From Natrialbaceae archaeon (GTDB lineage: Archaea; Halobacteriota; Halobacteria; Halobacteriales; Natrialbaceae), in the NCBI GenBank assembly GCA_003552885.1, contig PUPA01000043.1:1-34102 (forward strand): 34,102 nt of DNA. The letters run 5' to 3'. The position numbers and the translations under genes are program-made. Of the stretch, positions 14,952-24,033 are shown one piece after another (within the stretch, counting starts at the first letter, position 1; each line of letters starts with the position of its first letter). The notes beneath the pieces were generated by a model. That model was not told where the DNA came from. It saw nothing but the letters and a program-made list of their open reading frames with translations, and made no database searches.

Positions 14952-15587
14952 GTGCCGACGCCGTCGGCCGCCCAACCCATGTACGAGCTCCCAGACGTCC
15001 TCCCGGACACCGAACTTCGCCCGGGAACGAACGTGCTCATCTCGGCCGCTTCACCGAGTGGCAAACGCGAGCTGGCCTACGAGCTCCTCGCGGTCGGTGC
15101 GAACGGCGGCGAGGGATCGATCGTCGTCACGACGGAAGACGGCGCCGAGGAGGTGCTCTCGGCGTTCGCCGACCTCGTCGAGGGGGAGCCGCCGATCGGC
15201 GTCGTCGACTGTGTGACCAAACAGCGCGGGATCGGCGCGGTCGAGGACGACTCGACGGTCAAGTACGCCTCCTCGCCGGTAGACATGACCGGCATCGGCA
15301 TCAAACTCTCGGAGTTCTTAGAGGAGTTTCGCGGCGGGCGTGGTCTGACCGAAAACCGGATTCTGCTGCACTCGGTGTCGACGCTGCTCACGCACTCGAA
15401 CCTCCAGACGGTGTTTCGATTCCTCCACGTGTTCACCGGCCGAATCCGGAGCGCCGACGCCGTGGGCATCTACGTCATCGACTCGACGGCCCACGACGAG
15501 CAGACTATGAACACCCTCAAACAGCTGTTCGACGCCGTCGTCGAGCTCGACGACGGGGAGCCGACGGTCCGGACCAGCGGGCTGTAA
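14952..15587 (+). CDS. RecA-superfamily/KaiC-like ATPase-fold protein with degenerate Walker A
   Basis: A 211-residue single-domain protein of the KaiC/RAD55-like RecA fold (haloarchaeal DUF7504-like group). The N-terminal PGTNVLISAASPSGKRELAYELL stands where Walker A belongs, but SPSGKR departs from GxxxxGK[ST]: GK is kept and the following Ser/Thr is Arg. The strand IVVTTEDGAEEVL and a Walker-B-like RILLHSVSTLLTHS follow, then a C-terminal IYVIDSTAHDEQTM. Such proteins are often signalling or regulatory partners rather than active recombinases. I chose GTG 14952 because of the TATA spacing; ATG 14979 would remove nine residues. The stop codon overlaps the first unit of a tandem repeat. Confidence 0.75.
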   Translation: MPTPSAAQPMYELPDVLPDTELRPGTNVLISAASPSGKRELAYELLAVGANGGEGSIVVTTEDGAEEVLSAFADLVEGEPPIGVVDCVTKQRGIGAVEDDSTVKYASSPVDMTGIGIKLSEFLEEFRGGRGLTENRILLHSVSTLLTHSNLQTVFRFLHVFTGRIRSADAVGIYVIDSTAHDEQTMNTLKQLFDAVVELDDGEPTVRTSGL

Positions 15588-15661
15588 CCCGGGGCGACAC
15601 GCGGGCTCCGACTCAACCCGGGGCGACACGCGGGCTCCGACCCAGCCCGAGCCGACACGGG
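15586..15661. repeat. 29-bp tandem repeat beginning in the stop codon of the RecA-fold gene
   Basis: Unit 1 (15586-15614) and unit 2 (15615-15643) differ at one position. A degenerate partial third copy runs to about 15661. The unit starts AACCCGGGGCGACACGCGGG, and the first two As are the end of the TAA stop. Confidence 0.85.
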
Positions 15662-15673
15662 AGTTATAACTCC
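15660..15673 (+). promoter_or_regulatory. TATA box embedded in a 14-bp perfect palindrome
   Basis: GGAGTTATAACTCC is its own reverse complement. The central TTATAA is 24-29 bases upstream of ATG 15693, so the palindrome covers the promoter core of the CoA-binding gene and could be a repressor site. Confidence 0.5.
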
Positions 15674-15692
15674 GACGCCCCTCGGCTCGACC

Positions 15693-16103
15693 ATGTCAGT
15701 CGAGAGTGACGCGGAGTTACGGGAGATCCTCGGGCTCGAGACGGTCGCGGTGGTCGGCTGTTCGTCGACCCCGGGGAAAGCCGCTCACGACGTCCCGGCG
15801 TACCTGCGCGAACGGGGATACGAGGTGGTGCCGGTCAACCCGTTCGCCGAGACGATCTTCGACCGTCGCGCGTACGACTCCCTCGGAGACGTAGAGGGGG
15901 ACGTCGAGGTCGTCTGTGTCTTCCGGCCGAGCGAAGAGGTCGCGGGGATCGTCGAGGAGGCGATCGAGCGCGGGGACGTTCGCGTCGTCTGGACCCAGCT
16001 CGGGATCGACGATCCGGTGGCCACCGAGCGAGCGGCGGATGCCGGGCTCTCGGTCGTCTCCGACCGGTGTATGAAGGTCCAACACCGCCGGCTCTACGGC
16101 TGA
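15693..16103 (+). CDS. CoA-binding domain protein (YccU-like)
   Basis: A 136-residue single Rossmann-fold protein of the CoA_binding family. The first strand and loop, VAVVGCSSTPGKAAHDVPAYL, is the characteristic nucleotide/CoA loop. YEVVPVNPFAETIFDRRAYDSL comes next, then a central VEVVCVFRPSEEVAGIVEEA and VVWTQLGIDD. The C-terminal SDRCMKVQHRRLYG carries the family Cys in DRCxKxxH. Stand-alone members are widespread and are thought to bind CoA or acyl-CoA, but no reaction is known. The gene is monocistronic by appearance, with a palindromic TATA box upstream and a strong hairpin shortly after the stop. Confidence 0.88.
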   Translation: MSVESDAELREILGLETVAVVGCSSTPGKAAHDVPAYLRERGYEVVPVNPFAETIFDRRAYDSLGDVEGDVEVVCVFRPSEEVAGIVEEAIERGDVRVVWTQLGIDDPVATERAADAGLSVVSDRCMKVQHRRLYG

Positions 16104-16136
16104 CCGACGGACGGCCGATCGACGGGACTCGGACGA

Positions 16137-16177
16137 ACGACCGATCACTGGACGGGCTCGGACGAGCGATCGGTCGT
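16137..16177. other. Inverted repeat with 10-bp arms, possible transcript-end hairpin
   Basis: ACGACCGATC (16137-16146) and GATCGGTCGT (16168-16177) pair perfectly over 10 bp around a 21-base loop. It begins 34 bases after the stop of the CoA-binding gene. No T-tract follows, so it is not a classical archaeal terminator; an RNA-stability hairpin or a protein site is possible. Confidence 0.45.
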
Positions 16178-16238
16178 CTGCGGGCACCGCACCGTTCGGC
16201 GTCCGTTCGGTCCACCACCTGGCCGTGCTCGCGGGCCT

Positions 16239-16292
16239 CCCGTACGTCGGGGGTGTCGGGGATGCCCCGTACGCCGGGGGTGTCGGGGATTC
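16239..16292. repeat. 27-bp tandem duplication
   Basis: Units 16239-16265 and 16266-16292 differ at two positions, and four more bases of a third copy follow. The core is GGGGGTGTCGGGGAT. It lies in intergenic DNA before the lipoprotein gene. On the minus strand the period of 27 would encode a 9-residue repeat, but no gene is supported there. Confidence 0.8.
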
Positions 16293-16426
16293 CCCGCCCG
16301 TCGAGCGTGCTGGTCGCACGCGTCACTTCCGCTTTTGAGCGCCTTAGGGCCACTGACACGCCGAGATCCGGCGCGTGGCTCTGGTCCCGAACTCTCAAGC
16401 TACGGCCGTACAAACGTGTGTGCAAG

Positions 16427-16810
16427 ATGGACCGTCGCAGCTTCTTCGTCGTCGGCGTCGGCGCGCTCGCGGGCTGTCTCTCGCCGTTCGAGGGCAACGG
16501 CGACGGGATCACCGACCCCCCGGACCTCGAGGTGGTCCACGACGAGCTCGGCCGGGAGAACGTCGGCACCGAGGAAGAACGCGTGTTCGTCGTCGGCGTC
16601 CTCGAGAACGTCGGCGACCGTGAGCTCAGCTACGTCGAGATCAGCGCGGCCTTCCTCGATGCTGACGGTGAGGAGCTGGAGACGGTGATCGAGAACGTCG
16701 AGGACGTCACCTCCGGCGAACAGTGGCACTTCGAGATCGAGTATCCACACTTCGGCGAGCGGGCAGCCGAGGTCGACGACTACGAGCTGGAGCCGACGAT
16801 GGGGCTGTAG
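16427..16810 (+). CDS. Lipoprotein with FxLYD-like domain
   Basis: A 127-residue secreted lipoprotein. MDRRSFFVVGVGALAGC combines a twin-arginine start with a lipobox (LAGC, Cys17), typical of Tat-exported haloarchaeal lipoproteins. The mature part has one beta-sandwich domain: VFVVGVLENVGDRELSYVEISAAFLDADGEEL, then GEQWHFEIEYP. This is the FxLYD layout (a V-x-G-x-x-x-N strand, a Y-V-x-I/V strand, and a D-x-G-x-x-L turn), although the FxLYD core itself is modified. Such domains occur in many surface proteins with no defined enzymatic role. The start ATG 16427 fits the signal exactly. The flippase gene downstream begins 115 bases later, after a repeat tract; co-transcription is possible but not shown. 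Confidence 0.82.
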   Translation: MDRRSFFVVGVGALAGCLSPFEGNGDGITDPPDLEVVHDELGRENVGTEEERVFVVGVLENVGDRELSYVEISAAFLDADGEELETVIENVEDVTSGEQWHFEIEYPHFGERAAEVDDYELEPTMGL

Positions 16811-16880
16811 TGTCGATGTACGCCGACTCCCCCCCGACCGACTCTCGAACGGACGCGAGCCACGTCTCCGGGGTACCACC

Positions 16881-17048
16881 ACCGATCGCGACGAGGGAGT
16901 CACGACCGCTCCCGACGAGGGGGTTATGACCGATCCTGATCCTGACGAAGGGGTTACGACCGATCGCGATCCTGACGAAGGGGTTACGACCGATCCCGAT
17001 CCTGACGAGGGGGTCACGACCGATCCCGATCGCGACGACGGCGTGTCG
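16881..17048. repeat. 24/30-bp tandem repeat spanning the flippase start codon
   Basis: Six consecutive units: two of 24 bp (16881-16904, 16905-16928) and four of 30 bp (16929-16958, 16959-16988, 16989-17018, 17019-17048). Each begins ACCG and carries a GACGA-GGGGTTACG-like end. The longer units add one six-base GATCCT-type step. The second unit ends in ATG where most others have ACG or TCG, and that ATG is the flippase start codon. Confidence 0.9.
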
Positions 17049-18533
17049 GTGCTGGCTCGCCAGGGCTCGATCACGTTCGTCGGCAACGTCGTCAACGGGG
17101 TGCTCGGCTTCGCGATCGTGATGTTGATGACCCGCTTCGTGAGCCCGTCGATATACGGCCTGTTCGTCCTCGCGACGTCGGTCATCCTCTTCGCGCAGGT
17201 GTTCGCGAACCTCGGCTTGCCGCTGGCGATCGACTACTTCGTCCCCCAGTACCTCGCCGACGACGAGTACGGGAAGGCGAAGGGGGTGATCTTCCAGGTC
17301 ACGATAACGGTGATCGCCACCGCGACGGCCGTCGCGATCGCACTGGCGGTGGCCGCGTCGACGGTCGGGCGGTTCTTCGGGGAGCCCTCCCTGGCGGTCG
17401 CACTCGTCGTGCTCAGTTTCACCGTTCCGATGCTGGCGATCTACAACGTCCTGTTGACCTCCTACTACAGCATCAAGAAACTCCAGTACCGCGTGATCAT
17501 GCGTGATCTCGTCAGGCCGATCGTCCGTTTTCTCGCCACTGCGGTGTTCCTGTTCGCCGGGCTCGGGTTGTTCGCGCTCATCGGCGGCTACGTCGTCGGC
17601 CTGCTCGTGGCGATCACCGTCGGTGCGATCCTCTTCACTTACCGGGCCTGGCGGATCGTCGCCGCCGAGACCGAGCTGGTGGCGGCCGGCCCGCTGGTTC
17701 GATACTCGGTTCCCCTGGCGATGACCAGCGTCGTCTACGTCCTGATGGGCCACGTCGACTACTTCGTGCTCGGTTTCTTCCTCGACGCCGACGACGTCGG
17801 GATCTACCGGGTCGGCTACATGCTCGGCTCGGCGCTTTTGATCATCTTCAACTCGCTCGCTCCGGTCTTCAAGCCCCTGATCGCCGAGCGAAAGGAAGAC
17901 ACCGATCTGGTCGAACAGCGGTTCCGGATCGCCGCCCGCTGGATCGCCGGCTTCACGCTCCCGATCGCGATCGTCCTCTCGCTCGGGGCGAGCTCGTTTC
18001 TCGCGGTGTTGTACACGCCACAGTACGCCGCTGCCAACGCCGTCGTCGCCACCCTCTGTGTCGCCTTCCTGTTCAACGTGACGTTCGGCGGACCCGACGG
18101 GACGCTGTTACAGGGGATGGGCTACCCGCGGCTCGTCTTTCTCAACACGTCCGTGCTGTTCGGCGCGAACTTCCTCGTCTCGATCGCGCTCGTGCCGACG
18201 TTCGGCATCGAGGGCGCGGCGATCGGCTCGGCGACCGCACTCGTCCTCGTGGGGGCGATGACGATCGTCGAACTCTACCACTACGACCGGATCCACCCGT
18301 TCACCAGCGAGTTCGGGAAGGTGTTTCTCGCGGGGGTTCCGGCCACCCTCGCGGGGTTACCACTCGTCCTCTTTTCGCTGCCGAACGTCTTGGTGGTCGC
18401 GACCCTCCCGGTCGTCGTCGGCGGCGTCTACGTCTCGTCGCTCGTCGCGCTCGACGCGTTCACCGAGGCGGACGCGCGGATGGCCGCCGAGTTCGGCCCC
18501 GGGGTCGACCGGTGGCTCCCGCTCGGACGGTGA
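16926..18533 (+). CDS. Polysaccharide biosynthesis flippase (Wzx/MATE-like) with repeat-encoded N terminus
   Basis: A 535-residue polytopic protein of the oligosaccharide flippase family. After 40 acidic residues made of DPDPDEGVTT-like repeats, the membrane domain opens with GSITFVGNVVNGVLGFAIVMLMTRFVSPSIYGLF, the classic first helix of Wzx-type flippases. About 12 to 14 helices follow, including VDYFVLGFFLDADDVGIYRVGYMLGS and a late RIHPFTSEFGKVFLAGV. Members move lipid-linked sugars across the membrane for N-glycans or surface polysaccharide. No glycan genes flank it directly, but two glycosyltransferase-type genes lie 5.5 kb downstream. The frame stays open upstream of ATG 16926 but has no ATG or GTG. 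A 37-codon frame at 16816-16929 ends with TGA overlapping this start. The stop codon is part of a 15-bp repeat. Confidence 0.9.
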   Translation: MTDPDPDEGVTTDRDPDEGVTTDPDPDEGVTTDPDRDDGVSVLARQGSITFVGNVVNGVLGFAIVMLMTRFVSPSIYGLFVLATSVILFAQVFANLGLPLAIDYFVPQYLADDEYGKAKGVIFQVTITVIATATAVAIALAVAASTVGRFFGEPSLAVALVVLSFTVPMLAIYNVLLTSYYSIKKLQYRVIMRDLVRPIVRFLATAVFLFAGLGLFALIGGYVVGLLVAITVGAILFTYRAWRIVAAETELVAAGPLVRYSVPLAMTSVVYVLMGHVDYFVLGFFLDADDVGIYRVGYMLGSALLIIFNSLAPVFKPLIAERKEDTDLVEQRFRIAARWIAGFTLPIAIVLSLGASSFLAVLYTPQYAAANAVVATLCVAFLFNVTFGGPDGTLLQGMGYPRLVFLNTSVLFGANFLVSIALVPTFGIEGAAIGSATALVLVGAMTIVELYHYDRIHPFTSEFGKVFLAGVPATLAGLPLVLFSLPNVLVVATLPVVVGGVYVSSLVALDAFTEADARMAAEFGPGVDRWLPLGR

Positions 18534-18567
18534 TCGATCGGACGGTGATCGATCGGACGGTGATCGA
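18523..18567. repeat. 15-bp tandem repeat containing the flippase stop codon
   Basis: Three perfect copies of TCGGACGGTGATCGA (18523-18537, 18538-18552, 18553-18567), followed by five bases of a fourth. The TGA inside the first copy is the flippase stop. Confidence 0.9.
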
Positions 18568-18605
18568 TCGGAAAGAGTCAACTGTGCCGGGTCCAACGGG
18601 CGATC

Positions 18606-19016
18606 ATGGGACGCCCGACGCTGCTCACCTCCGTCGACCGGGTCCGCGAGGAGGGCTCCTGGCTGTTTACAGTCCGGGACCGACACGACGCCACAGAGGA
18701 GGCGATCCTCGTTCCGTGTGCCGAGGGCGTCGAGGGGTGGATCAACCGCTGTACCCACGAGCCACAGCGTCTCGACACGGGGCGTGGGGTCACGATCCGT
18801 GACGGCGAGGTCGTCTGTCCGCGACACGGCTCGCACTTCGACGCCTGTTCGGGGGCCTGTGCGGACGGCCCGGCGAGGGACACCGAACTCGTCGGCGTCG
18901 AGCTCGCCGTCCGTCACGGGGACGTCTTCCTGATCGACGACGGGCTCACGTTCGAACACGAGGGCGGGATCGACGACGGTGAGAGCCCGTCCTCGAGCTC
19001 CCACATCTCGTTTTGA
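18606..19016 (+). CDS. Rieske [2Fe-2S] domain protein
   Basis: A 136-residue soluble protein with both Rieske cluster ligand pairs: C49-T-H51 in INRCTHEPQ and C71-P-R-H74 in VVCPRHGSHFD. The Cys/His pairs should hold a [2Fe-2S] cluster. A further segment, CSGACADGPARDTEL, continues the ferredoxin-type Rieske fold, and the C terminus is Ser-rich. There is no signal peptide or membrane helix, so it is not the quinol oxidase type; it resembles stand-alone ferredoxin-like Rieske proteins that pass electrons to oxygenases or reductases. No partner enzyme is adjacent. ATG 18606 directly precedes the fold, and no clear TATA box was found in the repeat tract before it. Confidence 0.9.
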   Translation: MGRPTLLTSVDRVREEGSWLFTVRDRHDATEEAILVPCAEGVEGWINRCTHEPQRLDTGRGVTIRDGEVVCPRHGSHFDACSGACADGPARDTELVGVELAVRHGDVFLIDDGLTFEHEGGIDDGESPSSSSHISF

Positions 19017-19414
19017 CGGGTCCTCCGTAGGATCGCTAGACGACACCGCCTCGATCGAGAGGTCTCCGCGGAAGGCAGAGTGCTGTGGCCTCGGCATTCC
19101 GCCTCTTCCCCCGAGGATCGGTCCCAGAAGGTGAACGACCCTACCCTGCTCGCGCTGACGCTCTCGCTGAGGGTGGGGCCGTCCGAGAGACGGACTCTCT
19201 CGTGATGGCGAGATTTATCCTGGCCGCCTTTTTCTCGGACTCCAGGCCGAGACGATGGGTAGCTACCATCACACCCCCGGTCTTCGACCGGCAGTGTTGT
19301 ACATACCCGGCACGGAGACAGTGAAACGAAGACGGCGTTGACGAACCGTGGGGCGATTCGTTCGCATACCAGAAATATACGATGTCTGCTGGGCTGTCCG
19401 AGAACTCCGTTCTC
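19017..19414. other. Intergenic region left of the transposase relic
   Basis: About 400 bases with no convincing gene. It holds a small hairpin (CGAGAGA/TCTCTCG around 19181-19199), a TATA-like ATTTATCC near 19212 and a possible 28-codon frame from ATG 19255 (MGSYHHTPGLRPAVLYIPG...) that I cannot place. It may be part of the same decayed insertion as the transposase relic. Confidence 0.35.
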
Positions 19415-19801
19415 ATGAACGCTCCTTGAGGAAGGGGGCGTAGCGCCTGCAATCAGCTAAAAGGGAACGTCGTCGAGAGCACGGACGAACCCGCCGACCC
19501 CGAGGGGGGTGGCGGGTTCGCCGAGTGGGCGATTCCCGCAGACACCCCGAATCGGACTCGAAAAGTCCTACTGCCGGACGATAGACCAGCTCTGTCCGGC
19601 ATCCTCGAAGAAATCGGGCTCACACGCCTTCCTCAGTTCACCGTTCTCCGTGAGTGGTTCGAACGGATCCCGATGAAGACGTGCCGTGCGTTTCTGGACG
19701 GATCGGCCGAGAAACGCAGTGGCCACGCCGTCATCGATTCGACGGGATTCGACCGTGACCAGCCCTCAAGCCACTACGCCCGGCGGGCCCGCTCTCACCT
19801 G
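19415..19801 (+). pseudogene. Decayed IS5-type transposase fragment
   Basis: One plus-strand frame carries pieces of a haloarchaeal IS5-family transposase. An N-terminal patch ADPEGGGGFAEW is followed, after what seems an internal deletion, by EEIGLTRLPQFTVLREWFERI. MKTCRAFLDGSAEKRSGHAV leads on to IDSTGFDRDQPSSHYARR. The last segment matches the pattern (A-x-D-[AS]-T-x-F-D-R-x-x-x-S-x-H-Y) around the first catalytic Asp of these enzymes. A stop at 19427 interrupts the start, and the frame loses all resemblance after about 19801, so the rest of the DDE domain is missing. It points towards the 3' end of the HTH regulator gene. No terminal inverted repeats were recognised. Confidence 0.6.
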
Positions 19802-19938
19802 TTGGATCCGGTCACTCCCCGCCACCGGTGTTGGGACGGTCGATCGACGACGCTCGGAGGATACACTAACCGCGACCGACACGCCAAGGGGGGCTCGCTA
19901 CCGCTACCCAACCGAGGGTCAAGGCGTAGACCAGTAAC

Positions 19939-20688
19939 TCAGAGCGTTTGTCGTACGAACTGAGAGACGATACGGTCCTCAGCGGTCCGGAGACGGTACT
20001 GCACAGTTGACCGAGGTTCGTCCAATGCTGATGCCAGATCGGAAACGGAAACCTCCCGTGGTCGTTCGTAGTAGCCGTGGGAGACGGCAGCCTGCAATAC
20101 CTGCCAGTGCTCCGGTGAGAAGTCCGAGATGATCCTCTCGGTTGCGTTCCAGTTACCGGCGCTGGTAATGTGGGATAACGAGAGCGACACTCCATCGCGG
20201 AGGTGCGATTCTATCGAGTCGTAGATCTCACCGACAGGATGGCTGCCAGGGAAAAGAACACGCCAGCGGTACTCGTTGCCAACTCGCCGGGATTCGAACA
20301 CGACCCCTCTCCGGACGTGGTTGAGGATAAAGTAGGGTACTGAGCGACACGCTTCGATTTCGTGACGGAGAGTGTAAACAGTCCGACTGGTCTTTCGACG
20401 GTCAAGAACGTGATACGTACGCCCGGTGTCACACTGATCGACATCAAAACACTCGTTGCAACGAGTATCGTCCAGGAACACCTCGTCGAAATCGCTCAAC
20501 GCCTCACGTAGCCCTTTAGCGTGGTCGAGCCGCCACATGTGATCGTTGCCCACGAAGATCGCGGACGACCACAACGAAAGGGAGTCGTGCCGTCTGAAAA
20601 CGTCCATCAACTCGTCGGCCCCTGATTCGAACTGAAGAACGAACTCGAACTCACGTGTCTCCTCGACCGTCGTAGATTCGGAGTTCAT
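19939..20688 (-). CDS. Bacterio-opsin-activator type HTH (HTH_10) regulator with cysteine cluster
   Basis: A 249-residue regulator. The C-terminal HTH_10 domain is typical: SPEHWQVLQAAVSHGYYERP, then REVSVSDLASALDEPRSTVQYRLRTAEDRIV, at about residues 190-243. The N-terminal sensor half contains RCNECFDVDQC (C77, C80, C86) and a further Cys in the EIEACRSVP segment. A CxxC-x5-C group of this kind could bind a metal or respond to oxidation, although the ligand is unknown. The start ATG 20688 begins NSESTTVEETREFEF; an upstream in-frame start would add 25 residues of low similarity. It is divergent from katG with 286 bases between them, and related TGCTAAA(A)CC elements lie close to both starts, which suggests it may govern katG, itself, or both. 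The transposase relic ends about 140 bases from its stop. Confidence 0.85.
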   Translation of the reverse strand: MNSESTTVEETREFEFVLQFESGADELMDVFRRHDSLSLWSSAIFVGNDHMWRLDHAKGLREALSDFDEVFLDDTRCNECFDVDQCDTGRTYHVLDRRKTSRTVYTLRHEIEACRSVPYFILNHVRRGVVFESRRVGNEYRWRVLFPGSHPVGEIYDSIESHLRDGVSLSLSHITSAGNWNATERIISDFSPEHWQVLQAAVSHGYYERPREVSVSDLASALDEPRSTVQYRLRTAEDRIVSQFVRQTL

Positions 20689-20693
20689 GTTGG

Positions 20694-20707
20694 TTTTTGC
20701 TAAAACC
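20694..20707. promoter_or_regulatory. TGCTAAAACC element next to the HTH regulator start
   Basis: TTTTTGCTAAAACC immediately upstream of ATG 20688. It shares TGCTAAA and CC with the inverted repeat near katG, and a shared regulator site is possible. Confidence 0.3.
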
Positions 20708-20822
20708 TGTGCTGGTAAATCGCTGTCGCAAGAGGGGGTTCTCCGCTCGTCCTGAACGACCACTGATCCCGACAGAGAGCCCGGAACTGTGTGGTTTTCA
20801 CTACCTACTGAGGAAAAGCCGG

Positions 20823-20829
20823 CTATAAT
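20823..20829 (+). promoter_or_regulatory. Strong TATA-like box in the katG upstream region
   Basis: CTATAAT is the best TATA match between the divergent genes. It is about 150 bases before ATG 20975, so katG would have a leader of roughly 120 bases, long for a haloarchaeon. Confidence 0.35.
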
Positions 20830-20913
20830 TTGTGGTTTGGTGACAAAGGCGACGGACCGGGAACACGGACGATCGTAGCTCCGATTCGACGCTGTGACTC
20901 GTGCGGAGCGCTA

Positions 20914-23131
<2,218 letters not shown>

Positions 23132-24033
23132 CCGAAACGAAATACCGGCTGTAGAGTGCGCTATCTTTCGAGAACGACGCGATGTCACGGCACATCCGAT
23201 ACTGCGTGTTCGACTGCACGCCGATATCCCCGCAGACGCCGCCGACCGTACGGAGACGCTCCAGGGGAGAGCTCAACGCTCGAGGCTCCTCGGCCGTACC
23301 GAACGGCGGGGATCGACCCCCGTTACGGTCGCCCAGGGGTGACCAAGTCGAACGGGTCGAGGAGGCGGACGCATCAAGATCGTGTTGAGCCGATCCTAGG
23401 CCACAGCGTAGTGGTGGATTCGAGCCAGCCGGCGTTCGGGAAGCGACTGCTTTCAGAACTCGGAACGCTCTGTCGTTTCGCTTTCTACAGAGGTACAGCG
23501 GGAGTGTCTCGGGGTCGTTCGGAAGATTGCGTCTTCAGTGATGACGAGCGACTCCGTCTCCCGAACCAGTTGACCCCGAGGGTGAATCGGGCGTCAATTC
23601 CAGCCGACCCATTTCGGGGAGCTCGAGGGGGATTAAATTCGCCTGCGTCCATCCGTCCGTTTCCGGACGGCGTGGACAAAACGGTGGAGCACGGGGCTTG
23701 TCCCCGAGATACTTCACGGAGGTCATCGCTCTCCAGTTTGACGATCCTACAGAGCAGACGGGTCACGACGGTCGGGGGCCACACGACCTCTACGACGGTC
23801 GAGCCACGCGATCCCTGGTGGTCGACCGTCGTCCCCGTCGAGCCGGTAGGGATCGGCTGTCCGCGGTCCGCTCGCGTGCCGACCGAGGCGCCGTGGGGGC
23901 CGTCCCGTCGGCCCGTAGTACGACGCTACGGGAACACAAGACGGGCATAACAAAGGCGTGCGTCCCGGTCGATGGCGGTGAATGAGCGACAACTGTTCCG
24001 CAGGCCGACCGCCGACCGACCGGACCTGAACCG
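23132..24033. other. 0.9 kb without a recognisable gene
   Basis: Frames are broken on both strands and the longer ones (for example about 23485-23784 minus, with PSGNGRMDAGEFNPPRAP) give no family I know. There is a TATA-like GATTAAAT near 23631, with no start at the matching distance. Composition is less GC-rich than the neighbours, as in DNA left by decayed insertions. The last 60 bases contain ATG codons at 23972 and 23982 that open only short frames before the glycosyltransferase start. Confidence 0.5.

Larger units (their letters stand above)
16104..16426. other. Intergenic region with hairpin and tandem repeat, no gene seen
   Basis: About 320 bases that contain a 10-bp-arm inverted repeat (16137-16177) and a 27-bp tandem duplication (16239-16292). 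No start with a TATA box or a family-like reading frame was found. The region just before the lipoprotein gene lacks an obvious TATA box. Confidence 0.5.

Noticed and set aside
16067-16426. An N-terminal extension of the FxLYD lipoprotein reading through the upstream spacer
   Set aside because: The twin-arginine/lipobox signal begins precisely at ATG 16427, and the upstream frame is repeat and spacer DNA.
16239-18567. Possible CRISPR arrays from the clustered short repeats
   Set aside because: Repeats are directly adjacent with no spacers, units are different in each tract, and no cas genes are present.
19255-19341. A 28-codon frame MGSYHHTPGLRPAVLYIPG... as a small protein
   Set aside because: A TATA-like box exists but the spacing is long, no family is known to me, and it lies among decayed sequence.
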